From Diospyros lotus (taxonomy: Eukaryota > Streptophyta > Magnoliopsida > Ericales > Ebenaceae), in contig NC_068341.1 of assembly GCF_014633365.1 (NCBI RefSeq), positions 43,170,044 through 43,234,043 on the forward strand: a DNA stretch of 64,000 nt, read 5' to 3'. Both the position numbers and the translations under genes were made by a program. Every line of letters begins with the position of its first letter. Position 1 is the stretch's first letter. The notes below the pieces were generated by a model. It made no database searches. It worked only from the letters and a program-made list of their open reading frames with translations, and was not told where the DNA came from. Below are positions 11,894-24,929 of this stretch, one piece after another.

Positions 11894-14800
11894 TTACAAT
11901 GGAAAGCCAGCTTTTAGATTTCCAGGTCTTAGATTTTTGTGATTCATACAGGAGAAAATCGATGTTTTTCTCTTCGGTTTAGTTCCAAAGATGAATGACC
12001 TTAAGGGAACTCGACCCTGACCCTGGCCTGCGGATTTCCTCCACTGTGATGAATTACTGTGATTTCCAGAGAGCCCAAATTCTGCATCCAACTTCACAAG
12101 GGTATCTTCGATATTACGTTGCAGCGTGGTTATATGATCTAATCCAGCATCCAGTTCATCTCTCACCCTCTGGTTCTCTTGTTTCATATTCAAAACCTCA
12201 CCTTGGAACTTAGCTGCTGCATGACTAGTGAACTTGATCTCTTCTTCCGCTGCGCCGGCCTTCAGGGATTCTGTTATTTCTTCCTGAATGTTGCACAAAG
12301 ATGAGAATCTGCGGTACACTTCGTCTTTCAGCAATGCGCCTTGCTCTATCCACAGTGTTGTTTCGGTCTGTATTTCTCTCAAGTGCTTGTATAGGGGCTT
12401 CAGATCTGATTTCAGGTCTGTTGTGGCACTTTCTTCTTGACTGGACTTTTCTTTTTCCCTAAGCTTTGATATTTCATCTTGTAAATCCTGGAACCCTGTT
12501 TTGAGTTTCTGTATCTGATGGAATGAAGTGCTGAACCTCAGCCAAAAATCCAGGTTCTCATCCAGTATTGCGTCAATGTTCATCCTGAGCCTTTCTTCAA
12601 TTGGTGACATGGATTGACCTTGATCAATCAAAACCAACTTCACTTCTTCAGTATTTACCACAGGAACTTCTGGAGTTCTACTTGCCTCAGTGTCCTCTGT
12701 TGCTTCAGGTTTAGCATCTTGATCATCCAAAGATGTAATGGAGATCAATAGACTGCCTTCCTTCAAATCGTTATTTTCACGAAAATTTTCCTGCCCAAGG
12801 TTCAGTTTCTGACGTAACCACTGAATCTCTTCATCTCTCTTGGCAATGGCTGCACTCAGTTCTCTTAGCTGCACTGTCATTTCAAAGTGGCTGTCCCTGT
12901 TCCTCTTCTCCACATCACTGAGCTTCTTCTTCAAATCCTTGTAATTCCTCAAAATTGAAGTATATTCTGTCAACAGAATCTTCTCTTTGTCCTCCAAACC
13001 GTTCAAGAGTGTTTGTGGCCAATCTGTCTCGTCATATTTCTCTATTGTCCCTTCCTGTGGTTCAGAGCTAACAGCATCATCTGCTGTCGAGGACACGCCT
13101 TGTTTATCGACCTTTTCCAGAGATTTTGGATCTTCTTGTTTCTCAGAAATCACATTCAGACCAATATTTGACTGCACCTCGCTAACTTTTTCTTCTTCCT
13201 TCTGTTCTTGATTGTTGACAGATATACCAAGAACCTGTTCATTTTTTTCATCCCCAACTATTGTTTTCGGTGATCTGGAGTTCATGGAATCACCTCCTTG
13301 ACTTGAGATATTTTCTTGTTTCTCCAACTCTTCTCGTGTTTTCACTTCAACGGAGGAAACATCTCCCGATCTTCGCAAAGTGGGACGCTTCGTGCACTGG
13401 GGACGCCTTTCAGAGGAAACGTCTTCCTCTTGTAATGGCTCGAGCTCTTCATCAGGCTTCACATTGAGTATTTTATCAGATAGTTGATCAAGACTAGAAC
13501 AAGCATCGGTGAAATGTGTTTGTAGATTGTTGTTTTGCTTTTCAACATTCTGGTTTAGGTCCTGGACTTCTTTCAACTTTTCCTCCATTTCCCTCAACCT
13601 CTTGGTCAAAGTGATTGTGCCATCGACCAAATTTGCCTTATCATCTTCCAAGGTCCGAATTTGTGCATGAAGATCGTCAGTTTCTGTCCTTAACCTGCCT
13701 ATAAGAGCAGTCTGAGAAGAAACTGCAGTTTCCAGGCTAATCACCTTACTCACCAGCTCATCGATTTTCTCTGCCAGTTCTGTCACAGAGATGGATTCTT
13801 TGGAGTCCGCATCAAAGTGCTCTTTGATCTTCTCCCTTAGCGCATCCAGTTCTTGCCTCTCTGGTGTCACATGGTCTGGTTCGTCCTTCAAGCCTTCAAG
13901 ATTCATGTTAGCTTTTGCAGATCCATCTTTGTTAATTGGTTTTTCTTCATTGGCTTGTTGGCCAGGAAGGAACTTTTCCCTGATCAACCTAAGTTTGTCA
14001 CGAGCATCCTGAACCCTTTTGAACTCTGCTTTTGCTTCCTCCGTTGACCTCTCTTGCTTCTCCTGCAACTGAGCCAAGGCCTCTTCACATGATCTCAAAG
14101 CCGCCTCAGCCATTAAAGTCCGAGCTTCGTCATCCTCGATGACCTTCCCCACGCTGAACTCATCCTGCAAGCTGACAACTCTATCCTGCAGTTCTGTGAC
14201 CTTGCTCTCAATTTCCCTGAACTTTGCAATCCCACTTTCATAAGAACTCTTCACAAACTCCTTCACAGTTTGCAGGGCCAAAATCTCTTTCTGAATCTTG
14301 TCAATCTCTTGAACCGCCTCAGATTTGCTCAAACCTGATTTGGGAGGAGTTTTCTTGGGTTTTGGTGCTCTTGATGACTTCTTTTTGGCTTGCAGCTCCT
14401 TTGAAGCTGATGTGAGGAGACCCTTCAAATCTTTCTTGGGATACTTTGGGACACTTGGGGCATTATTCGCCATGGCTTGTGGAAGGTCCTTTGGAAATCT
14501 AGGAGGACCACCTTCTTCGTCATCGTCCATATCAAACTGGATTCTTTCTGGAAACACAGAAGCAATGGTATTGTTGGCATTTTGCAGCTCTGTCGATATG
14601 CTATCATACCTTTCTGCTAAGGATCGGTAAGCCCTAAAGGATTCTTGGACAAAGATTATCAACTCTGGCCTTCTCTTGTAGTACATTTCCGCCCTCTTTG
14701 CAAATGAATCGCCATCTTCCTCGATGAGCTTCAACATGGTATGTACCTTTTCTTCCATATCTGCCAATTCGTAACACATATATACATTAAATCTCACAAC

Positions 14801-14918
14801 AAACGTTTGTTACCACTATTATTTAGCATCATACTTAACCCAACAAAAAGGCCATTAAGCTCTGAATTCCTGCACAATATGACAATAAACCCGAAACCAA
14901 ACATCATTCACAGACCCC

Positions 14919-14949
<31 letters not shown>

Positions 14950-15387
14950 AAAAAAGAAACTATAATCTCTAAAAGAAAGTCATTTAAATTGGATTCCCTT
15001 ATGGCCAAAATCCACAAAACATTAACTAGGGCTGAGAAATATTGGACACCATTGAGATTATAAAGATATTACAATGCCTACTATTTCAATTCATGTCTAT
15101 GTTTCTAAAGTAACAACATATCTAGTATTTATTTTTCATGTGTACAGCCTATCTTCTTCTTGGAATGATCTTATAACTCAAAACTCAATGATCACCGATC
15201 AATTCACATTTGCGGGAATAGGGTTTCCAATGTCTGGATAAGAAGAACACAGAAGAGAAAGGATAAGAGAGATTGACAACGATGAATATATACCTTGGAG
15301 GTTCTGTTCGAGCCATTTGGATTGCTTTGTCCTGATATGGCTTGCCCACCACCATGAATATGCATTGCTTGCAGCTCTCTGCAACAT
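11894..15387 (-). CDS. NET2: NETWORKED 2 (NET2)-type actin-binding protein
   Basis: Two exons (15387-15294 and 14760-11894) join in phase to give 986 aa. Exon 1 encodes MLQRAASNAYSWWWASHI, the start of the NAB (KIP1-like) actin-binding domain with its tryptophan triplet. Exon 2 completes the domain (residues ~32-100: FAKRAEMYYKRRPELI, SLAERYDSISTELQNAN). A conserved basic motif (KKDLKGLLTSASKEL) follows, then ~750 residues of heptad-rich coiled coil. NET proteins are plant-specific and link actin filaments to membranes through the N-terminal NAB domain and coiled-coil tail. The NET2 subgroup is pollen-associated in Arabidopsis. The exon split after residue 31 is the normal NET structure. No truncation is seen. 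The subgroup is inferred from the motifs after the NAB domain. Confidence 0.93.
14915..14955. repeat. C25-A16 homopolymer junction in NET2 intron 1
   Basis: Twenty-five consecutive C (14915-14939) are followed by sixteen A (14940-14955). On the NET2 transcript this reads T16 then G25. It lies in the intron, about 155 bp beyond the 3' splice site (upstream of exon 2). The run length may partly reflect sequencing or assembly error. Confidence 0.8.
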
Positions 15388-17433
15388 CTCTGCAGCCTGA
15401 TCCAGTCTCTCTAGACCAGAACCATGAACCTGATTTTTCTCAATTTCCCTCCCTAAACAAGAACACCGAAAGGAGATGGGCCTTCCAGGTTTAGGAAGAG
15501 AAAAAAGAATTTCAGACGAAACAAAAGCAATGCAAATTGGGAGCTCTCAGAAGAACAATGGCAGAATAAAGGAACCCACGGCAGCTACGGTCGGGAGGGA
15601 CGCTCGGCCGAGAAAAGTGTTGGGCCCTTCGTTGCAGAAATGGCAAACAGCCAGCAGTGAAACGAAGAGGCAAGAAGAGAAAGGAAGGAAAGAGAAAATC
15701 TTAAAATGTTCGAACGTGGCACCCACTGGCTTTACCAGACTGCCAACCTCAGATTCTCCTCATGCAAGTGGAGTCCTAATTAATTTTTTAGTTTTTATTT
15801 TATTTTATTTTTAAACAATTATATTAATTAGATGTATTTCTCACTAATTATTAATAAGATTGTGTTGATATTAAAAGCAAACAATAATAAATACACATTG
15901 TCTAATGTAACCATCTCCCTTAGCATTATTTGTGTTTGAATAAGTTTAGTATTTAGCAACGTCTAAATTTAGGTATGAATTGAAAAATTAGTCAAATCCA
16001 AAACTAAATGAATCTTAGTCCTATTATTATTGGGGATAATTATTTTTTGAATCGGCTCACTTCAAAATCAATTGGAGGGTTATTAATTAATATTGAATTT
16101 GGTTATTGTTTAATTTATTTTATGGAGTTAGAAATTAATATTTAGAATGTTGCTTTATATTGATTTTGTTTGGATAATATATATGAATATATATACTTAT
16201 TTTTTAAGAAAATTATATTAAAAAGTGGAGAATAAAAAGAATTTAAACCTGTTAGAACCAGATTGGTTTGATCTTTGGTCCAAAACTTTTATACAACTCG
16301 AGCTTGGTCTCAATCTCTAGTATAAACTAAATGAGCACCACTATTTGTATATGTATCTTATTCTCATACTTATTTTTACTTTAAATGAAGTTAATTGAGA
16401 CCCATTTATATCTCTAACTACAAAGTAAGAATATGATACTTTTACATAATTTTTGATAAAAAAAAGATATTGATAAAGTAACATAAACATTTTTACATTA
16501 TTATAAAAACTTCTAGTAATTTGCATGGCCATAAAAAGGTTCATAAGAAGATAGTGTATGAATTTATATTATCAATATGACTTTTAAAAATTAATTAACA
16601 TTATAAATATTGTGTCACCAAACCCTAACTTTGTTATAAAATAAAGTGTTGCGAGGTGTCAGGCATATTATTTTGGGTCCCATGAATTCATTAGTCATTT
16701 TTTGTTAGTATTTTTTTAAAAAGAACTCGTAATTTTATAGGGATATCAGAGTATTACTAAAGAAATATTGATTAGGAAAGTTTTTAAAACTATTTTGAAT
16801 TAGATTAATATATAAAAAATATTAAAAGAATAAGAATTTATCACAAGTCAACGATATATCGAAATCCTAAATATATTATTTAATTTTATAAAATTAAAAA
16901 TCAAATTTAATTAATATTTTAGGTGAAGGTTGAAATAGCATCCAAAATATAAAAAAATAGCTACATAAAAAGATTTGGTCTGTAATCAAATCAAGTTGGT
17001 GGTTGCCCATTACAATTGAGATCTTTCATATCCAACTATTTGTGTTTTTCTTTTCAAAAATCAAAATATATTTTTTTTTCAAACCAACTCATTGAAAGGG
17101 CCTTATAATTGTAGGAATATCATTATTGTATCATTTTAATAATATTTTTTTTTATAAAAAATATCAATTTTTTTGCAAAAAGTTGTCGATAAGAGGGTCG
17201 ACTTGTTATATCAAGTTTGGTATACGAATTAAACAGTGATGGGATAAATTAGTATTGTTTTATGTTTGATAAATAAGGTATAATTTGAAGGTATAAATTA
17301 TTATGCCTTTGATATGTAAAAATATAAATAAGTATTACCTAGAAAACAAAAACCACCCCATCCCCTTAGAAAATGAATTTCATGAAAAGAAACTTTAAAT
17401 ACTTGTACCATATACATTTTTCCATAAAAAAGT
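15388..17433. other. NET2 leader/promoter and AT-rich intergenic DNA
   Basis: The first ~350 bp are purine-rich on the plus strand and probably hold the NET2 5' UTR and promoter on the minus strand. Beyond 15780 the DNA is very AT-rich. I see no coding region or RNA gene in it. Confidence 0.5.
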
Positions 17434-17518
17434 TAAGAGTGTTTGATTGTTTCCATAGAAAATATTGTAATAATTATACATTTTCTATGGTAAATGTATG
17501 CAATCAAACACACTCTTA
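17434..17518. repeat. 85-bp foldback (small MITE-like hairpin)
   Basis: The left arm TAAGAGTGTTTGATTG (17434) pairs with the right arm CAATCAAACACACTCTTA (to 17518). An inner pair CCATAGAAAAT / ATTTTCTATGG extends the stem, leaving a loop of about 15 nt. TA lies at both outer ends, which would fit a Stowaway-like target duplication. Confidence 0.6.
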
Positions 17519-18649
17519 GTGTTAATTATCAAGAGTTTGTCATTTGTGCGAACTGGAATTTCTTCATCTCTACTTGTTCTCTCTTTTTCTCTCATAAATA
17601 CCCTTAGCTTTCTCACTTTATTATTATTTGGTGCCTTAAAATTGAAGAATAAACCTATTATTTATAGGTAAAGTTGCCCTTTATTGTATCGTTGGTCGCC
17701 TCCAAAATCCTAGAGAATTTGGTCGTTGTCACCACTAACATCATACTACCAACTTTGCTGATTATTCTTTTGCCTAACTGCTTGTTTTGTAGCAAGTTTG
17801 GATCGATTTTTTGTAGTGGATTTGGAACGTATATCATCCACTAATTCTTGCCATTTTTGGCTTAATTTGATTGATTTTCTCCCAATTTTCTTCTCATTTA
17901 TGCGAACTAGATCAGATTTGGATCAAATTGATCATTCCATGGCTTTAAACGATGGTTGTTGGTGTTATTTTTAGTTTTTCTACCACATTGTTGCTTTAAA
18001 TTTTGGCATTTGATTTCTTATGTGTTCGTGATTGGAATTTCGTATTGAAATTACTAAGTCACTCACTTTCATGTTGTCTTCAAGACCTATTTGTTAGTTT
18101 GTTCCAATTAACGAATAATAATTGTAAAAATCGAGTTCAAAGTGAGCGTCATGAACTAGTTTAATGTTTCTGACATGTTTTCTGCCAAATTTGGTGCTTG
18201 ATATCTTAGACTCGATTAATCAAATTTGGGAGTTAAAAAACTTGTTGAACTCTCCTTAACCCCTGCTTCAAACGCCTTTTATTGGTTTATTTCATTTTGA
18301 CCCTATTCATATTTTATTTGAGCTCAAAGTCGGGTTGGTGGTTTGTTCATCTTGAGTTGGTTCCAACTTTGAAGTGAATATCTCTCAATTCGTTTAATAT
18401 TTTTCTATGAGACTAAGTCCCGCATATTAGCCTTAATTGTCTATGAGACCTAATAATGGGTTTGAGCCAATTTGATTTAGAGAGTATTTACCTTACCAAT
18501 TTGACCACTTATAAGCTATTGAACTAGGTTATAAGTTACGTAGCTTATTTTTTTAACATGTTTGGCAACATTTAAGAGCTTAAACTCCATCAAACTTATA
18601 AGCTATTTTAACAGCATTTGAGATAAGCTACATAAAGAGAATCACTAGT

Positions 18650-20330
18650 ACGATAATATGGACAAAAATAAAATTTTTATTGTATATCAGATACATACAG
18701 CGGAATATAATATATACACCATACATAACTTGAGTATTTAAACAATACGTATATTCAACAATTGAATGCATAAATAAATGCATATTTGTTGTTCGATGTA
18801 ATGTTAGGGTATAAAAATAATTTATGTATTGAAACTGTATCTGCCTCACATTGTGGTAGTCATAATCTATCAACACCTAGTATGCAGTATGATACTATTC
18901 CGATCACCTCTTCCCTGCTAGACACAGAGGATCTGTGTATCACCGGTGCCTGTGTCTCAAAATTTTGCATGTAACAATTACACGCAAAATATTTCCAGTA
19001 GTAAAAAAATTTCAGAGGAAGTAGAAAGAAAGAAGAAAAAAAAAAAGAAGAAAATAATTCATGCGTAAGGAGAGAGAAAAAACAGAGGCCCTGCCTCTGC
19101 CTTTTATTCTTCCCCTCCCCAAATTGAAATTCAGCCTCACGTTTGTGCAACCCCCTTGTTATTGTGCAATCAATAATTGATTTCACTATACAATCAATAA
19201 TTTATTTTACTATGAACTATTGGCAAGAAGGGTCAATGGTCAACTTTTGACCAACCATTTCTAGAGACATTTTGGGCACACAATGTCGATATCAAATGTA
19301 ACACTATATGGTGTGTGTGACTTTCTAGATTCATTACTCGTTAGCAATCATAAAACACCGAAACCCTTTTCGGTATCGATCAACCATTTGACCCATTACT
19401 GAAACTTCTCCAAATCCGACAACGTTTCAAGAGTTCCTGAATAGCGCCTAGTAGCGGTTCAAGACAATATAGGTGGTAGTGAAATCTAACTTCAAGTGAA
19501 CCTATCACAGTTGACGATTATCGTGTGCTATAATTCTTCCATCATCTAATGTCCCGACTAAGTGAGAGCCATGGAATGACAAACTCAGTAACTATGTATC
19601 TAACCTAATTAATGTGACCATATGACACCTTATGAAACACATTTCCTAACTTTAAATATGCTCTGACCAGGGACTCTCATGTCACGTTAATAGTAGATTA
19701 TATAAGACGCCTTATCAAATACTGACGAGGGCGAAAAATCATATTCCCAACACCTGTCTCCATATATCAGCAATATGGAACCACATAAATGAAAGTTTTC
19801 ACCTCCGAATTGGATGGTTCGACTCATTAACAAATCTCGCACACTAATACAAAAAACAACCGCGTTGGTTCAAGTTTAAGAATCAACACACCATTGCAAC
19901 CTGATGACTTAACCATTATCCACTAGACCATGTGGCTAGTTATCAGCATCACATTCGGTTGATCGTTCTCTAACGATCACCCACAAGTTTACTAATGACA
20001 TCTCATGTCATGTGGCGCATGACACACCACTCTCTCATTAGTGTCCCCATACTGAATAAGGTAGCAACCCCAATACTAGTCCATACTCGATTAATTGGAG
20101 TTCCCATCCAAAGAATCTAAGAATTAAGAATAGTTTGAGAATAAAATTTTCACATAGAAGATCTAGAGATTCATTCATATAATTAATTGAAGAAAACTTT
20201 ACATTTTATAAATTTATACAAAATATAATTAATACATTAAAAACAAACTCGTTAGATGTCATTCAAATATAGTATTAGGGCACACAACACTAGCATTGCA
20301 CCCTCTTAGCTTTTCCAAATAAGTTCCTAA
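18650..20330. other. Noncoding, higher-complexity block of unknown origin
   Basis: This ~1.7-kb stretch is less AT-rich than its surroundings and has no long open frame on either strand. It begins with a GCGGAATATAATATA segment and contains several direct-repeat-like CAATAATTGATTT / CAATAATTTATTT motifs near 19170-19205. It may be the noncoding remnant of a retroelement read on the minus strand, but I could not identify ends, a primer site or a domain. Confidence 0.3.
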
Positions 20331-21369
20331 GAGCTTTTTGCATTGATCAAGTAAATGATAGATTTGCCTTCACACAACTTCCTAATTTTCAATCTATCCA
20401 TCTTTTTCATCTCACTGTTTCTCTGTTGCTACCTCTCTCAAACTCATTCTCGTTGTCGTTGCCTCTTTTTAGTTTAGGCTATTGTCACCTCCAGATCATT
20501 TATCCCCATCGGTCGTCGCCTCTAGGCTTATCCTCATTGGTTGCCTCCTCCTCTTCCATGTCCATTGCCATCGTCCGCCGCCTCATCCTCCACCGGCCGC
20601 CTTTTTATATATATATATGTAATATATTTATATAACATATATATATTATGTTAATATATTTTTTAATAATTATGTATAATTTATCAACATATAATTATAA
20701 CAATATTATTAGTTGAATATTAATTTATAATTTATTTTTATAAATTTTATTTATATTATTTAGCAACATGTCCATTTTATTTTATTTGTCAAGTTTTGAC
20801 AATTTATTAGATTTTACAAATTAAACATATAACTATATAATTGACAGCTTAAATATACATCTATTTAAATACGTTATGAGTTTAAACACTATCCAAATTT
20901 TAAGTTTTAGACACCTTAAAAGTTAAAGATTAGGTACTGAAAAAGACGGTAAGCCAAACATCCTCTTGATTTGGTGAAATAAGTCAGTGAAAAATGATTT
21001 ATTTAGTAATTTGAAAGAATTACTCTTAAATTCTACTTTTTTTTATAAAACTACCTTTAGTTTCTATAAATTTTTTTCAAGATCCCATAACTTGTCCAAT
21101 TATTAAGAGATGGTTTGTGCAACGCATATGCAAAAAAATAAAAAATATTAAATGGAATTTCATTTGGTGAAATTTAACAATTATAATTTACTTTTTAATT
21201 TTTTAGGCAAAATTTTAACAAAACAAGACTTTGTGTAATAGAGTTTTTTTTGAGAAATTAATTAATATTTAGAAGTCATGAATTTAAATTTCATTACTGT
21301 AGTTAATTTTTTTATCATAAATAAGATATATAAAGAATATTTAAAAAAATATATTTCAAAAATGTAGAC

Positions 21370-22070
21370 TACGTTCTTTTTATTATTTTCAGGTTATTTT
21401 TAATTTTTAGTTTTCTAAAATAATTAAAATGCTTTTACTTTGTCATTTTCAAAAATAAGAAAAATGTTTGTAAAGAAAATTTAAAATAATAAAATGTTAT
21501 TTTGGTTGTTTTGAGTTAAAACAATCTCTAAGTCCAAAACATGAAAATTATAATTTATTTTTCATGTTTTGTCTCTAAAAAAGAAAAGAAAAAAAATAAA
21601 AGAATGAAAAAAAGAAGACAAATTTATTCTTAAATTTTAAAAATAAAATTATATATTTATTTAAAATTTAAAAAATATAGTGTATCTATATTATAATACA
21701 AAATATAGGATAACATATAGTATATTATTAAGTATATTACACATATTATGTATAATAATATTTAATATAAATTATCACTCACATGTCAGTAATTTATTAA
21801 TTAAATTTATTATTTTATTTTAATAGTAAAATTTTATTATAAATAGTTAATTTTATCATTTAATAATCAAATTCATTGAATAAAATATCATAAAATAATT
21901 TTCTCAAAATTTTAAAATAAACATATTTTTTAATTTTCTTTTTAAGAGATAATTTTTTAAAATGACAAAAAGATTACGTTTTTAATTTTCTTAAAAGAGA
22001 CTATCAAAATAGAAAATTGAAACTAAATTTAAAACTCAAAACTAAAAATTAAAAACACAAAAAGAACGTA
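21370..22070. mobile_element. AT-rich MITE with ACGTTCTTTTT termini
   Basis: The left end TACGTTCTTTTTATTATTTT and the right end AACACAAAAAGAACGTA are inverted repeats. The pairing continues inward (AATTTTTAGTTTT against AAAACTAAAAATT). The ~700-bp element is AT-rich and noncoding. Its left two thirds match 4985-5395, showing a dispersed family. The superfamily is not certain. Confidence 0.7.
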
Positions 22071-23109
22071 ACCTTATATTTTGGTTTGAAATTAGCTTTT
22101 CTAAACATGCTTTTGTAATCAATGGGCAAATTGGTCATTTGTCATTTATATTATGCCATTCACATTTTCACATACCAAATATAAAATAGTTATTATCTAA
22201 GATATAATATCTTAAAATATCAAATTTGAAACAATATGAAAAAAAAGGTTTAATAGTTAGATTGGGATTGAACCATGGTTAAATTAGTTCATATGTCAAC
22301 AATATGAAAAAAAAGGTTCATAATTTAGAAGGCTAGAATAACACCAAAGAAATGGTTGGATTTGAGAAGAAGTTAGTCAAAGATGATGAGTAAAAAGCTA
22401 GAATAATGATGGATAAAAAGTTGGTCGAAGAAATGACTTGGATGGCGTGGTCACTAAAGAGTCTAAGGTTTAAGATTTGTTGAATGGCTAATTAGATGTT
22501 ATCTTCTAAGATACACGAAAAATCCTCGAGGGTGTCATTTCGGTAATCTTAAAACGTTTCTTGTATCAAAATATAAAAAAACACCAAAAAAATATTTCTA
22601 GATTATTTCTGTAATTTTAAAAATGTTTCGAAACTATTTTTTAATATTAAGAAAATATCATAAACATGTCTTTCTACGATGAAGTTCGTCTCTAATTCAA
22701 AATTTTTAATTTTTCTTGAAATTTGTTTGACTGCATTATGAAATTTATATTTATTTTTAGATTTAATAATTACTTTTTATATTAAAAATTATATTTACTA
22801 TATTTTTTTATTTAAACATTTTCCTGTATTTTCATTTCTTACATTTTTAACAAATTTTATATCTCTATTTTCTTTTTATATTATATTTATTTCTCATTTT
22901 TTCCATATCTCCCTACAATCTAGGTTATCATTATTTTTATCTACACAATTTTCTCCATCAACCAAACGTGGCCTAAAGCCATCAGCCTGAAAGATCACTT
23001 TTTTATTCAGTTTGGGCGTAAATGCAGTGGACCGCATGGCACTGTGCGGCGGTCCCAGCAAGAAACTCGACGCCACGCGGCGACCAGAAAATCGATTCGA
23101 TTGAGGCCA

Positions 23110-23284
23110 TTCTTGTGGTGGGACTTAAACACGGCATATTCCTCCTCCTCTCTCTCTCTCTCTCTCTATCTCTCTATAGTTCTTCTTTTCTTCCTTGCCC
23201 TCCGAAACAAAACTCTTTCCCTAGCGCCCACATCGCGACCTCGGATTGCCGGCTGTTCCAACGTTACTTCTATTTGACTCCCAG
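23110..23284 (+). other. Probable 5' UTR exon of the MSL channel gene
   Basis: A CT-rich leader-like stretch containing a (TC)n run (~23146-23170) ends in CCCAG/GTACCA, a good 5' splice donor at 23285. No protein-coding gene on the plus strand follows until the MSL ATG at 42145. That ATG is preceded by a 3' splice acceptor (TTCTTGCAG, ending 42019) and ~125 nt of leader. I infer that these two exons belong together, with an ~18.7-kb intron between. The true transcription start and any middle exons are unknown. Confidence 0.45.
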
Positions 23285-24539
23285 GTACCACTGTTGTTTG
23301 TTTTCGCTTCTTTCTTCATAATTCCGTCTTTCTCTAATCAAAAAAAGGGAAAAAAAGAAAAATCAATCACGTGCTTGACTCCTCGCCGTAATCCTCGAAA
23401 TCCCCACCACATATTGGAGTCAATTTCGTTCTGAGCTGGGTTCGTACAGCACATTCGTGAATTATTGTCAGTGTTCTCTCGCATGTTCTTATCCATTTTT
23501 GGTGAGGGTCGTTTTCCTTTTCGCAATTCCTCCCCTTGATCACGAAGTTGTACTTTTAGGGCTTGGAGATGCTCTTCTGTCTCTGGATTAGGATAGTTTT
23601 GATTCGTATTATTGTAGCAGTGTATTGCGTATGAGTGAGTACCTGCGGCTACCTACATTTTTGTGGTTTATATAAATATGGTCAAATTTTCTTATTTCGA
23701 TTATTTCCATGTTTAAGTTTTCTTTCTGCAACCCTTTGGCGTATATTTGTTTCACGCTGATGCTTATCTCGAAGCTGAATGGTAATTTTGAATATGATTT
23801 TCCTGGTGAGACAAGGGTGCAGATTATTGTTAGGTTTATACTATGACACATATTCTGTACGATGATGAACAATTCCAGGATGAATTCTCATCAGGAATAA
23901 CTAAATCAACCTTGATTCTTATCCATAGATAGTAAGCTCAAACATGAACCCCCTTTAACCACTCTTAGCCTGCAACACATTACATTAATTTTATACCACC
24001 CGGGTTGGTTTATATCTTCTTCTTTAAGCTTTGCTAAGGTAATGGATACTGATTAATACTCATGATCTGGGATATATGTCGAGCAGTACATGCAACTGTT
24101 GAGTATGCTTCATTCCCTACCAGACTTAGAATGAGTTGAGGATAATTGAGTGGACTATCTTGAAATTTGGATAAAAATCTCAGAAGAATTCCATGTAGCC
24201 ATGTTATGACTTATGAAGATTTTGAAATAGACATTTGTTGCATGATATTGCACATGCACAGTGCTTCAAACATTGGCATTAACAGACAGAGAAGAGATCT
24301 TGTAACTAGGACGTGAATTCCCCAATCTGATCAATGAGGGAAACAATGGCCAAGTATTATGGTTCTTATAAGAGGTAGAGGTGTCAGATATCTCTCTTTT
24401 ACCTTGGTTTTGATGTTAATGGACCCCTTTGTTAGGGGTTAAGAGAATTGTTCAGACAAAGGGGCATAGATTATTGTGTGGTCCATTAAGTGGCCAAGAT
24501 GTTGAAGTCTCAACTCCTCCATAGACCTTCTCTGATGTC

Positions 24540-24878
24540 TATCGTGTACCTAAGGGGGCAATAATTGTAATAAACAAGAAAGGCTGGTAGGTACTTGTTA
24601 TGGTGGGGAGTTTAGTCACTTAAATGCGGAAGTGGCAACCGTTTCTAGTGCCAACTTCCGCTAGGACCGAGTATATAAACTCGACTTGCATCATGGAGAA
24701 GGTAGCAAATAACATTTGAACAACTTTCAGCTCTATTTCCCTCTCAGTTCTCTTTCTCCCTCTCGTTCATCTTCTAATTTTCCCCCTCTTTCTCTAATTC
24801 CTCTTTTCCCTACATAATTCCCACCAAGTTCTCTCTACAAAACGGGAGAACATCCTGTTGAATCCAGAGGATTTAACA
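24540..24878 (+). repeat. 5' long terminal repeat of the gypsy element
   Basis: Begins TATCGTGTACC and ends GATTTAACA. A TATATAAACTC box near 24671 is a likely promoter. The TG start has mutated to TA here, while the right copy keeps TGTCGTG. Confidence 0.9.
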
Positions 24879-24880
24879 AT

Positions 24881-24892
24881 TGGTATCAGAGC
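24881..24892 (+). other. Primer-binding site complementary to initiator tRNA-Met
   Basis: TGGTATCAGAGC lies two bases after the left long terminal repeat, the standard plant retroelement primer site. Confidence 0.92.
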
Positions 24893-24929
24893 ACCGATCT
24901 TGGCCCCAGAACTTTGACAAGTTATACCA

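Noticed and set aside
12987..14630. Several plus-strand open frames opposite NET2 exon 2
   Set aside because: They are shadows of the long NET2 coding exon, Ser/Phe-rich as expected from antisense coiled-coil DNA.
15476..15814. 112-codon plus-strand open frame upstream of NET2
   Set aside because: It lies in the presumed NET2 leader and promoter, is low complexity, and has no recognisable domain.
18860..19186. 108-codon minus-strand open frame
   Set aside because: It contains a long Phe/Ser run from an A/G-rich tract and no domain. It is probably chance.
23022..23434. Overlapping short open frames at the putative MSL leader
   Set aside because: They are Ser/Leu-rich translations of the CT-rich leader, with no conserved protein and no splice continuity to a coding exon.
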